DNA of 6,701 bases from Flavobacteriales bacterium (GCA_947375085.1 CANCEQ010000166.1:1-6701), one strand, 5' to 3'; shown: positions 1-6,049, counted from the first letter of the stretch. A program made the numbers and translations. The notes: generated by a model not told the origin, from the letters alone.

Positions 1-7
1 TAAGAAT

Positions 8-826
8 TCATAATGCAATTAGTATTAGTAAAACAATGATTCGATAAATAACCCAAGTAATGGTTGGGAGAAGTGTAAGTTGCATCAATTTTACTCTACG
101 TAAATGTTCAAGTAACATCAAGAAAACAACGAATAAAAAGGAAATGATATAATAGTTTGTTGAAACAATTGAGAAAAGGGTACCTACAAGATGAAAAAGT
201 CCAATTAATATCGCTCCTGCGAATGATATAGTCATCATATTTCCCAGGTACTGAAAAAGTTTTTCTTTAGACAGTTTATATAAAACGATGGATTGAAAAA
301 GTATTTGTCCCCCACAAATTAAAAACTCTCTACCATACGAACTTTCATTTATCAAAGGAGAAAAGTGGGTAGAATAACCCATTAAAATATAGGCTGTTAT
401 TGACCAGGTGAAAAGTAGATATGTCAATCTATATTTTAAACTAAAATCGGGTGTGCACATATCATTTATATTTTTACTTGGCATTATCACTTTTCGATTG
501 TATGAAATAAAAGAATACATTTTTTTAAGTATCCAGTGAATAGGAGGGAAGTGAAAAATAAATTTCGAAAATGGGATAATTGTTGTGACAATTTTTAAGA
601 TGCTGTCAATTCCATAAATCACTTCTCCCGTTTTATGATTCACCAAAGCGATTTCATTACAAGCTCTTTTTCGATCGATTAATGTACACGTTTCTTCAGA
701 AACTTCTTGAAAGGCCTGTCGACCATTTTCATCTAAAACTCCAGTTAGAACAAATGCCTTTGTATAGGTTTGACATAAAGGACATTGGTCATCATATATT
801 AACGAGTAATCTTTTAAACTTTTCAT
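8..826 (-). CDS. DCC-family (DUF393) thiol-disulfide oxidoreductase-like protein with a multi-pass membrane tail
   Basis: Residues 9-18 read LIYDDQCPLC, the signature of the DCC/DUF393 family: a thioredoxin-like CxxC (C15, C18) just after a first beta strand and preceded by Y-D. The family is thought to act in thiol redox chemistry, but no substrate is known for this branch. The DCC part runs to about residue 120 and ends with the family-like Y-N-R-K stretch at 109-112. The remainder, about 134-272, is strongly hydrophobic, with roughly five possible membrane spans (near 134-152, 168-186, 197-217, 224-240 and 250-271). DCC proteins are usually only about 110-150 residues, so this is a longer fused form. 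No signal peptide precedes the CxxC. The ATG at 824-826 places the motif at the expected distance from the N-terminus. It lies 48 bp downstream of the GbsR-like regulator on the same strand and is probably co-transcribed. The family call is firm; a specific function is not. Confidence 0.85.
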   Translation of the reverse strand: MKSLKDYSLIYDDQCPLCQTYTKAFVLTGVLDENGRQAFQEVSEETCTLIDRKRACNEIALVNHKTGEVIYGIDSILKIVTTIIPFSKFIFHFPPIHWILKKMYSFISYNRKVIMPSKNINDMCTPDFSLKYRLTYLLFTWSITAYILMGYSTHFSPLINESSYGREFLICGGQILFQSIVLYKLSKEKLFQYLGNMMTISFAGAILIGLFHLVGTLFSIVSTNYYIISFLFVVFLMLLEHLRRVKLMQLTLLPTITWVIYRIIVLLILIAL

Positions 827-850
827 AACGATTGCTTTAGATTTATATTA

Positions 851-877
851 TTTATCTCATTTATCTCATTTATCTCA
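851..877 (-). repeat. Three perfect 9-bp tandem repeats carrying in-frame stop codons
   Basis: On the plus strand the unit tttatctca occurs three times back to back; on the coding (minus) strand it reads TGAGATAAA. The first unit met by the ribosome supplies the TGA stop of the regulator gene. Because the period is three codons, each further unit repeats TGA in the same frame. The array lies in the 48-bp gap between the regulator and the DCC gene. It is probably a replication-slippage product; whether it has a role in termination or re-initiation is unknown. Confidence 0.9.
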
Positions 878-1381
878 TTTCATAAGTTTCAGTAGTAGCG
901 TAAAGAGTTTGTTTTCGTTTTCATTAATTAAAAGGTTTACCGATTTATCCATCTTTCCAACAAATTTGTCTAATTGATCCATCATTGAAGTAAATTCTTT
1001 CACTTCCAAATTTTCATTATCTCCATCGATTTGTTTTAATTGAGAAAGCACTTTAACAACCGGTTCGACTTCTCTCTTTTTTCTTTCTTTTATAATTCTT
1101 CGTGCTACTTCCCAAATATCTTTTTCCGCTTCAAAATATTCTTTTCGATCTCCTGGGATTAATTTTTTGTAAACGAGTTCCCAATTCATAAGGTCACGAA
1201 CATTCATATTTGTATTCCCTCTCGATATATTTAATTCTTCCATTATATCTTCTGTGCATAATGGTTTTGGAGAGATTAATAGAATAGCGTGCACTTGAGC
1301 CATTGTTCTATTAATTCCCCATTCACTCCCTAGTTTTCCCCAGGTTTGAATAAATTGTGCTTTTGCGTCATTGAATTCCAT
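875..1381 (-). CDS. GbsR/MarR-family winged-helix transcriptional regulator
   Basis: The N-terminus has the GbsR-family pattern: an amphipathic helix with FIQTWGKLGSEWGINRT at residues 10-26, followed by MAQVHAILL. The winged helix follows: helix-turn-helix about 42-67 (TEDIMEELNISRGNTNMN contains the recognition helix) and a beta wing about 69-86 containing PGDRKEYF. The C-terminal half (90-165) is charged, helical and likely a dimerisation coiled coil. At 168 residues it is of normal family length. The founding member, Bacillus subtilis GbsR, is a choline-sensing repressor; flavobacterial relatives have no established ligand, so none is assigned. The start is the ATG at 1379-1381, since the next Met (27) would remove the conserved WGINRT helix. 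The gene probably heads an operon with the DCC gene. Its own promoter lies inside a large palindrome, which suggests autoregulation (inference). Confidence 0.9.
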   Translation of the reverse strand: MEFNDAKAQFIQTWGKLGSEWGINRTMAQVHAILLISPKPLCTEDIMEELNISRGNTNMNVRDLMNWELVYKKLIPGDRKEYFEAEKDIWEVARRIIKERKKREVEPVVKVLSQLKQIDGDNENLEVKEFTSMMDQLDKFVGKMDKSVNLLINENENKLFTLLLKLMK

Positions 1382-1385
1382 ATTT

Positions 1386-1416
1386 CAAATATAGTAAAAC
1401 TTTTTAAACTTTCAAT
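1386..1416 (-). promoter_or_regulatory. Predicted flavobacterial sigma-A promoter of the GbsR-like regulator
   Basis: Read on the minus strand, ATTG (1413-1416) is followed by 19 nt and then TATATTTG (1386-1393). This agrees with the Bacteroidota consensus of a TTTG/TTG -33 element and TAnnTTTG -7 element about 19 nt apart. The -33 element lies in the centre of the 52-bp palindrome and the -7 element abuts its edge, so a protein bound to the palindrome would block RNA polymerase. Only four bases separate the -7 box from the ATG, so the transcript may have almost no leader. The match is seen directly; activity is inferred. Confidence 0.6.
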
Positions 1417-1444
1417 AATTATTGAAAGTTTAAAAAGTTTTACT
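1393..1444. promoter_or_regulatory. Perfect 52-bp palindrome, candidate operator between divergent genes
   Basis: Positions 1393-1418 are the exact reverse complement of 1419-1444, with no mismatch and no spacer. The core TTTCAATAATTATTGAAA (1410-1427) has the size and symmetry of a MarR-type dimer site. Each arm also contains two similar half-motifs (aaacttttt and aaactttca), so more than one dimer could bind. It lies upstream of both the GbsR-like regulator and the secreted-protein gene and contains the regulator's promoter. Binding by that regulator is the natural inference but is not shown by sequence. As single-stranded DNA or RNA it could also form a long AU-rich hairpin. Confidence 0.75.
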
Positions 1445-1500
1445 TGCATTTATTGATTAAGTGTAAATGTTAAAAAATGAACTAATTAAAACTTTTTTTG

Positions 1501-1508
1501 TATGTTTG
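1501..1508 (+). promoter_or_regulatory. Possible -7 promoter box (TATGTTTG) for the T9SS cargo gene
   Basis: TATGTTTG is an exact match to the Bacteroidota -7 consensus TAnnTTTG and lies 26 nt before the ATG at 1535, which would leave a leader of about 20 nt. No TTG lies at the expected distance upstream (about 17-23 nt), so the -33 half is missing or poor. This could mean activator dependence or a chance match. A weaker alternative is TTG at 1444-1446 with TAAATGTT at 1464-1471, spaced 17 nt. Confidence 0.4.
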
Positions 1509-1534
1509 AACTGAAACTTCGAAACAAAACAACT

Positions 1535-2563
1535 ATGAAAAAAAAGTTACTTTTAGTTACCTTACTGTTTTCTGCATATTCAAATTCTCAAAGTTTAACA
1601 TCTTCGAATGAACCAGGAATTGGTGAAACTGGTATGATGTATGAGTGCGAATCTTCATTTTCAAATTTTAGTTCTTTGAATGGAACAGGAGTTGTATGGG
1701 ATTTTTCAAATCTTAAACCGACGATAGGAAATGCTTCAAAAACAATTTCAGTTTTAACTCCAGATACTAATTGTTATTCTTCAGCGACGAAAATGACTAA
1801 AATACCAAATTTCATTTCTAGTTATTGGGGATCAACTTCAAATGACAAAACATCTTATGGATTTAAATTTCATGAAGCTACTTCAGGTGATATTATAGTA
1901 AAATTTAATGTAGATCCTGAAAAAGTAATGAATTATCCATTTTCAGTAACAAATTCTTTTACAGATACATATTCAGGAACTTGTTATAATAAAACATTAA
2001 CAAATTCTCAAGAATCAGTGTGTACGGGGTCTATTTCAGCTTCAATTGATGGTCAAGGAACATTAATTCTTGCTGGACCTACAACTTTTACAAATGTGAT
2101 TAGGCATAAAGTTGAAGAAATATCAAACACTTCTTTCGTATATGGTATCTTAACTATTCCAGCTACAATAACAAGAACACAATTTGATTATTATAATACA
2201 TCAGGGACTAGTAAATTACCTATTTTTTCACATGTTACTATTTCAATTCAAGCAACTGGAGTTAATAAAAATATATCATTGGTGTTATCCTCTGTAAATC
2301 CGTTTGGTGTTGGTTTGACTGAAAATCAAATAACAAATTTTTCTGTATATCCAAATCCAACTCAAGGAAATGTATCTCTTTTAGGTGATTTTTCAGAAAA
2401 TGCTTCAGCAGTTGTTATAGATCAGACAGGAAGAGTAGTTGGTGCTATTGAAAATGTAATCAATGGTTCAACTATTGATTTATCGAATGTAGAAAAAGGT
2501 ATTTATTTCGTTGTTATTTCTAATAATGAATTGAAAACTACTAAAACTATTATGTTAAGATAA
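1535..2563 (+). CDS. Secreted protein with a C-terminal type A T9SS sorting domain; central domain unassigned
   Basis: The 342-residue product starts with a clear signal peptide (MKKKLLLVTLLFSAYSNSQS, cleavage near residues 18-20). It ends with a type A type IX secretion sorting domain at about 268-342: NFSVYPNPTQGN opens it and the late strand KGIYFVVI precedes the terminal KTIMLR. It should therefore cross the inner membrane by Sec and the outer membrane by T9SS, and be released or surface-anchored after the tail is removed. The middle, about 20-265, is Ser/Thr/Asn-rich and beta-predicted, with four cysteines (38, 80, 150, 163). A stretch near 174-192 (GTLILAGPTTFTNVIRHK) resembles a motif I recall from other flavobacterial T9SS cargo, but I cannot name a function. 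An ATG at 1502 in the same frame would add 11 charged residues ahead of the signal peptide and lies within the predicted -7 box, so 1535 is preferred. The gene is monocistronic, closed by the terminator at 2584. Confidence 0.85.
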   Translation: MKKKLLLVTLLFSAYSNSQSLTSSNEPGIGETGMMYECESSFSNFSSLNGTGVVWDFSNLKPTIGNASKTISVLTPDTNCYSSATKMTKIPNFISSYWGSTSNDKTSYGFKFHEATSGDIIVKFNVDPEKVMNYPFSVTNSFTDTYSGTCYNKTLTNSQESVCTGSISASIDGQGTLILAGPTTFTNVIRHKVEEISNTSFVYGILTIPATITRTQFDYYNTSGTSKLPIFSHVTISIQATGVNKNISLVLSSVNPFGVGLTENQITNFSVYPNPTQGNVSLLGDFSENASAVVIDQTGRVVGAIENVINGSTIDLSNVEKGIYFVVISNNELKTTKTIMLR

Positions 2564-2583
2564 GTTTTGTAATTTATATTTTT

Positions 2584-2615
2584 AACCGTTCAACCTAAAG
2601 TTGAGCGGTTTTTTT
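2584..2615 (+). terminator. Intrinsic terminator of the T9SS cargo gene
   Basis: An 11-bp stem pairs 2584-2594 (aaccgttcaac) with 2600-2610 (gttgagcggtt). It has one G-U wobble and a 5-nt loop, and runs into a seven-T tract at 2609-2615. It lies 20 bp past the stop codon. This is the only textbook rho-independent terminator in the window and separates the secreted-protein gene from the next transcription unit. Confidence 0.88.
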
Positions 2616-2697
2616 GTGAAAAATAAATTATTTTACTTTTCAAATGTTACCTTTAAAGTCTTATTGAGTTATAGATATCAACATGTTTATTTGATTT

Positions 2698-4950
2698 ATG
2701 AAGTTATTTTTATTTTTGATTGCACTTATACCACTTATTTCTTTTTCTCAAACGGATGAAAACTTAAATCCAGAAGAAAGAGCTTATTTGTTTCATATTG
2801 TTAAGAAGAGTCCTATTCTTGATACGAATATGGGAAGGTATTTTGATTACAAAGGTCCCATAATCAAATTTCCAAATAAAAAAATAAATTATGATTCTAT
2901 AGAAATGTTGATCATAAATAAACCTGAAATTTTAATTATTCGTCGTGAAGAAATTGCAAAATCAGAAAAAGGATTACTAGCTGAAGCTGCCAATAAAATG
3001 GCGATTTGGGAATTAAACAAAGTTTTAAATGCAAAACGTGAAGGGGAAAAGGAATTGGAACCTTTTATGACGAAATACTTACGTTTTGAGAAACTTTTGG
3101 TTACGTATTTACCTCCAAGTGCTGTAAAGGAGAAAGATGGAAAATTAGTTCCGAATAAAAAATTAGATAATCTAACTGATCCAGGATTGTCGTTTGATGA
3201 TAAAAATGCTTTTCTTGAATCATTTCAGTTTTTAAATGATAACGATCGATTGGTTACTATTAATGGTATGAATCAGGCTGTTAATCAGTATGTTGAAGAA
3301 AGGGCTTTAGAGATATATCGATCATTAGGAGGAGAGGCAGAAGTATTTAAAAATGTACTAGTTGCAGCTGGAGATGGTAGTTCTACAACTGGTGTTTTAG
3401 AAGAGAGAGAAAAAGATGAGAAAGGAAGATGGAATCAAGGTTTACCAAAAGCTGTTGGACTTTTTCCATATCAAATAAGACTTAAAACAGAAGAAGGACG
3501 TAGAGAACAAAAAGTGGTACCGTTATTATTTACAGAAAATGATTTTGTAACTGTTGGAAATAATAAAATTACGAATCTTCATTTTGATGTTTGGGGATAT
3601 AATTCTAAAAAACAAACAACTGTTGTTATTGAAAAAAATGGGTTGAGTTATCATTTATTTGGTTCTGGTGCGACACGTTTTTTAACTCCTGATTCAGCTT
3701 TTGTTGAAGGAGGAACTTTTCAAACAATGATGAATGATCTAGAATTCAATCGAATAGCGAAATTGAATGATATGATTTACGGTAAAAAAGGATTTGATCA
3801 TTGGATTGCATATAATGAAAAGAAAAAAGACCAAACGGAAGAAAAAATCATTAGAAGAGAAAAAGAATATTCTGATTTTGGCTATAAACCGATTACGACT
3901 GAAAAGAAAATGTCGAGAAAAGTAAAAAAACAAAAGAAAAACGCTCCAAAAGGAAAAGAGATTGATTTTCAGCCAACTACAAATTCACAAAAAGACGAAA
4001 GAAGAGCAGCTCAAAATGAAATTGTTGGTTTAAGTAAATTGTTTGATGAATACAGAAGAACGATTGCAGATTTGAAAAAACAAAAACAAGAAGCAATCGA
4101 TTTAATGGCAAGTTACAAACGTCGATTGGATATTTATAAGCAGTTAATGGGGTTGAAATGGGCGACATTTACAGAGAAAGATGGATTATACATTTTTCAA
4201 GATTCGACTACTTTTGATATGTATACACAGGAATTTAAATTCAAAGAAACAGCTAAATCTGAAGATTTCGAAGTTCGTTTGTTAGCTATTCCTGAAAATT
4301 GTTTGTCTGAATATGCTGATGAAGTAATGTTGCATATCAATTTAGTAGATGCATTACCAAATTATGATTCTCGTTTGCAATTAGAATTAAACGATGTTTT
4401 TGCTTCGGATAAATGGGATTTAGAGCGTCCACTTTTTGAGAAAAAAGACAGTGTTGCACTTCGTCAATTCTTTGAAGGTTTAGTTGATAAGAAAATCGAT
4501 TTTTCTATAGCTGCAGCTGGAAATGGAATCGGTAAATGGAATGGGGCTAGAACAGTGAAAGATTTTAAACCGAAAGAAGAAATGTCGTACAAAGGATCAA
4601 GAATGGATTCAACTTATTTGAGATTAAGAAAATCTGAAATGTTTGTAATTTTAGATCGCTTTATCAAGGTGGAAGTGAATTCGTATACAGATCCTGTTGC
4701 ATCTAATTTATCTATTGATAATAAGGCGATTTTGGATGCGATGAAAAAATACAAATTATCTAAAAATGATGTGTTAAGTGTTTTGAGAACGGCTACTATT
4801 TTGAAAAAGATGAAGCAAGAAATCAATCTTTTAGCAGGTACTTATTTAGATAGAACAAATGCTAAAATTGTAATAGATCGTTTCAATAAAGAAATGTCGA
4901 AAGTTAAAATTGCTGTTGGAATTACTTCTATTCGTTTGAGTGAATTGTAG
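2698..4950 (+). CDS. Exported 750-residue protein of unknown family
   Basis: I do not recognise this family. The start is set by a good signal peptide (MKLFLFLIALIPLISFSQ, cleavage near 17-18). The mature protein is soluble-looking, without further membrane spans, and has a single remaining cysteine (535). Residues about 20-240 are mixed helical. Residues 250-345 look beta-rich, with V-P-L-L-F-T, H-F-D-V-W-G-Y and H-L-F-G-S-G-A-T-R stretches. Residues 372-421 form a very basic low-complexity linker (KKMSRKVKKQKK). Residues 435-483 are a likely coiled coil. A last region, 485-750, is mixed alpha/beta and includes a glycine-rich turn AAAGNGIGKWNG at 605-616. There is no T9SS sorting domain and no lipobox, so periplasmic location is the simplest inference. 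The next gene downstream, also exported, is OmpA-like, suggesting an envelope role. No terminator follows the stop; instead a tandem hairpin repeat begins at the very next base. No convincing promoter is visible in 2616-2697. Confidence 0.8.
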   Translation: MKLFLFLIALIPLISFSQTDENLNPEERAYLFHIVKKSPILDTNMGRYFDYKGPIIKFPNKKINYDSIEMLIINKPEILIIRREEIAKSEKGLLAEAANKMAIWELNKVLNAKREGEKELEPFMTKYLRFEKLLVTYLPPSAVKEKDGKLVPNKKLDNLTDPGLSFDDKNAFLESFQFLNDNDRLVTINGMNQAVNQYVEERALEIYRSLGGEAEVFKNVLVAAGDGSSTTGVLEEREKDEKGRWNQGLPKAVGLFPYQIRLKTEEGRREQKVVPLLFTENDFVTVGNNKITNLHFDVWGYNSKKQTTVVIEKNGLSYHLFGSGATRFLTPDSAFVEGGTFQTMMNDLEFNRIAKLNDMIYGKKGFDHWIAYNEKKKDQTEEKIIRREKEYSDFGYKPITTEKKMSRKVKKQKKNAPKGKEIDFQPTTNSQKDERRAAQNEIVGLSKLFDEYRRTIADLKKQKQEAIDLMASYKRRLDIYKQLMGLKWATFTEKDGLYIFQDSTTFDMYTQEFKFKETAKSEDFEVRLLAIPENCLSEYADEVMLHINLVDALPNYDSRLQLELNDVFASDKWDLERPLFEKKDSVALRQFFEGLVDKKIDFSIAAAGNGIGKWNGARTVKDFKPKEEMSYKGSRMDSTYLRLRKSEMFVILDRFIKVEVNSYTDPVASNLSIDNKAILDAMKKYKLSKNDVLSVLRTATILKKMKQEINLLAGTYLDRTNAKIVIDRFNKEMSKVKIAVGITSIRLSEL

Positions 4951-5079
4951 TTATTTAACCACAGAGTTTAAAAAGAGTTAATCACAGTGTAACACGGAGT
5001 TTTTTTTGTATTATACTAAATATTCTCTGTGAGACTCCATGAAAAACTCCGAGTACTCTGTGGTTAAAAAAATAAAAAA
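4951..5079. repeat. Hairpin-forming intergenic repeat, copy 1
   Basis: This 129-bp unit has perfect 14-bp terminal inverted arms at 4954-4967 (tttaaccacagagt) and 5055-5068. It also has an inner inverted pair, cggagttttt (4995-5004) with aaaaactccg (5042-5051). Degenerate 8-9-bp words of the cacagagt/actctgtgg type recur along both strands inside it. It starts immediately after the stop codon of the 750-residue gene. It is too short to encode anything and contains no ORF of note. It could be a non-autonomous miniature element or a REP-like intergenic hairpin; the sequence alone cannot decide. Confidence 0.85.
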
Positions 5080-5092
5080 TTAATCTCATTGG

Positions 5093-5220
5093 TTATTTAA
5101 CCACAGAGTTTAAAAAGAGTTAAGCACAGTGTAACACTGAGTTTTTTTGTGTTATACTAAATATTCTCTGTGAGACTCCGTGAAAAACTCCGAGTACTCT
5201 GTGGTTAAAAAAATAAAAAA
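5093..5220. repeat. Hairpin-forming intergenic repeat, copy 2 (direct tandem of copy 1)
   Basis: This is a direct repeat of 4951-5079 after a 13-bp linker. I count four substitutions (at 5124, 5138, 5151 and 5180) and one T fewer in the T-run (5142-5148), so the copies are about 96% identical. The outer arms (5096-5109 and 5196-5209) are unchanged, while the change at 5138 breaks one pair of the inner stem. It ends only 6 bp before the ATG of the OmpA-like gene. Together the two copies fill nearly all of the 276-bp intergenic space. In a read-through transcript each would fold just ahead of the downstream start codon. Confidence 0.85.
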
Positions 5221-5226
5221 AGTAGT

Positions 5227-6012
5227 ATGAAAAATATTCTATCTCTTATTGTATTGTTATTTCTTTCGTCTTCTTTACATTCTCAAGGAGGAGTATATAC
5301 ATTTTATTTTGAACGAGGGAAAACTACTTTTATTCCTGCTTCGGAGAAAGCGTTTCAAAATTTTATTCATACGAGTAAAAACAAAGGTTACGTTTTGAAA
5401 ATTGAAACTTCTTGTGATTCAGTAGGTTCAGAAATTTACAATGAATATTTATCCAAAAATAGATTATCAACCTTAGAATATCGTTGTCAATTAGGTGGAT
5501 TTAAAGTCAAAGAAGGAGTAAGTAGAGGAGAAGTAAAGCAGAACGGTCCAATGGCTTATCAGCGAAAAGCAGTCATTACTATTGAATTGAACGGAGCAAT
5601 AGAAAAAAAGATAGTTTCTGATACAGTAAAAACTCAAATTGCATCTAAATACAAAGATGTATTGAATTCAAAATCGAACATTAATCCTATTGTTTTGGAC
5701 ATTCAATTTATTCCTGGTCAGGATGTATTTTTGAATGAACAAGCATTTCAAGAAGCGAATGATTTGTTTGAATTTTTAAATCAAAATCCAACTGTTAAAG
5801 CTTTTATTAGAGGTCATGTTTGTTGCAAAGATGATTTAACAATGTCGACAATGAGAGCTTATAAAGTATATCAATATTTGGTAGACAGAAAAATTGACCC
5901 AAAGCGATTAGAATTTAAAGGTTTTAGCAATTCCATGCCAGTTGTATCTCCAGAAACAAACGAATTCGATAGACAAAAGAATAGGAGAGTGGACGTTATA
6001 TTTAATTTTTAA
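5227..6012 (+). CDS. Exported protein with two OmpA-like (peptidoglycan-associating) domains, one degenerate
   Basis: The signal peptide is MKNILSLIVLLFLSSSLHSQ, with cleavage near residue 20. The rest holds two copies of an OmpA C-terminal-type fold. The C-terminal copy, about 155-261, has F-I-R-G-H (193-197), M-R-A (209-211), RKIDPKRLEFKGF (221-233) and the closing NRRVDVIF (252-259). The N-terminal copy, about 22-122, starts with YTFYFERGKTTFIPASE and has SCDSVGSEIYNEYLSKNR (62-79), but lacks the NRRV ending. In this family an Asp and an Arg 15 residues apart bind diaminopimelate of peptidoglycan. That pair (D64, R79) survives in the first copy, whereas in the second copy the Asp position is C199 while R210 remains. 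There is no beta-barrel or lipobox, so it is probably periplasmic. It follows the unknown 750-residue exported gene on the same strand and may share its transcript. The domain call is firm; its role in the envelope is inferred. Confidence 0.85.
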   Translation: MKNILSLIVLLFLSSSLHSQGGVYTFYFERGKTTFIPASEKAFQNFIHTSKNKGYVLKIETSCDSVGSEIYNEYLSKNRLSTLEYRCQLGGFKVKEGVSRGEVKQNGPMAYQRKAVITIELNGAIEKKIVSDTVKTQIASKYKDVLNSKSNINPIVLDIQFIPGQDVFLNEQAFQEANDLFEFLNQNPTVKAFIRGHVCCKDDLTMSTMRAYKVYQYLVDRKIDPKRLEFKGFSNSMPVVSPETNEFDRQKNRRVDVIFNF

Positions 6013-6014
6013 TG

Positions 6015-6049
6015 TTGAATTATGGATGTTTAATTAATCCAACATTCAA
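6015..6049. terminator. Weak AT-rich hairpin in the convergent gap, possible bidirectional terminator
   Basis: ttgaattatggat (6015-6027) can pair with atccaacattcaa (6037-6049) in 11 of 13 positions around a 9-nt loop. It lies 3 bp past the OmpA-like stop and between convergent genes, where a shared terminator is expected. The stem is AT-rich and no clean T-tract follows on either strand, so the call is tentative. Confidence 0.35.

Noticed and set aside
1393..1444. Bidirectional transcription terminator
   Set aside because: Both adjacent genes point away from it, so it is upstream of both, and it lacks a GC-rich stem; an operator or promoter element fits better.
1502..1534. Upstream in-frame ATG of the T9SS cargo gene
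   Set aside because: It would place 11 charged or polar residues before an otherwise ideal signal peptide, and the ATG lies within the TATGTTTG -7 box; the ATG at 1535 is the better start.
2613..2641. Promoter for the 750-residue gene (TTTG, 17 nt, TACTTTTC)
   Set aside because: The -7 match is imperfect, the spacing is short and the -33 element lies in the terminator's T-tract; too weak to list.
3739..3933. Minus-strand open frame of 64 codons
   Set aside because: It is antisense to the 750-residue gene; its Phe/Ile/Arg-rich composition is what the A-rich lysine codons of the sense strand produce in reverse.
3977..4168. Minus-strand open frame of 63 codons
   Set aside because: It lies wholly inside the coiled-coil part of the 750-residue gene and has no promoter or family signature.
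4614..4826. Minus-strand open frame of 70 codons
   Set aside because: It is antisense within the conserved-looking 3' part of the 750-residue gene and shows no independent coding evidence.
4951..5220. CRISPR array
   Set aside because: There are only two units of about 129 bp with a 13-bp linker and strong internal inverted symmetry; no short repeats with regular unique spacers and no cas genes.
4951..5226. Terminator for the 750-residue gene
   Set aside because: The hairpins are followed by A-rich, not T-rich, DNA on the coding strand, so they do not look like rho-independent terminators in that direction.
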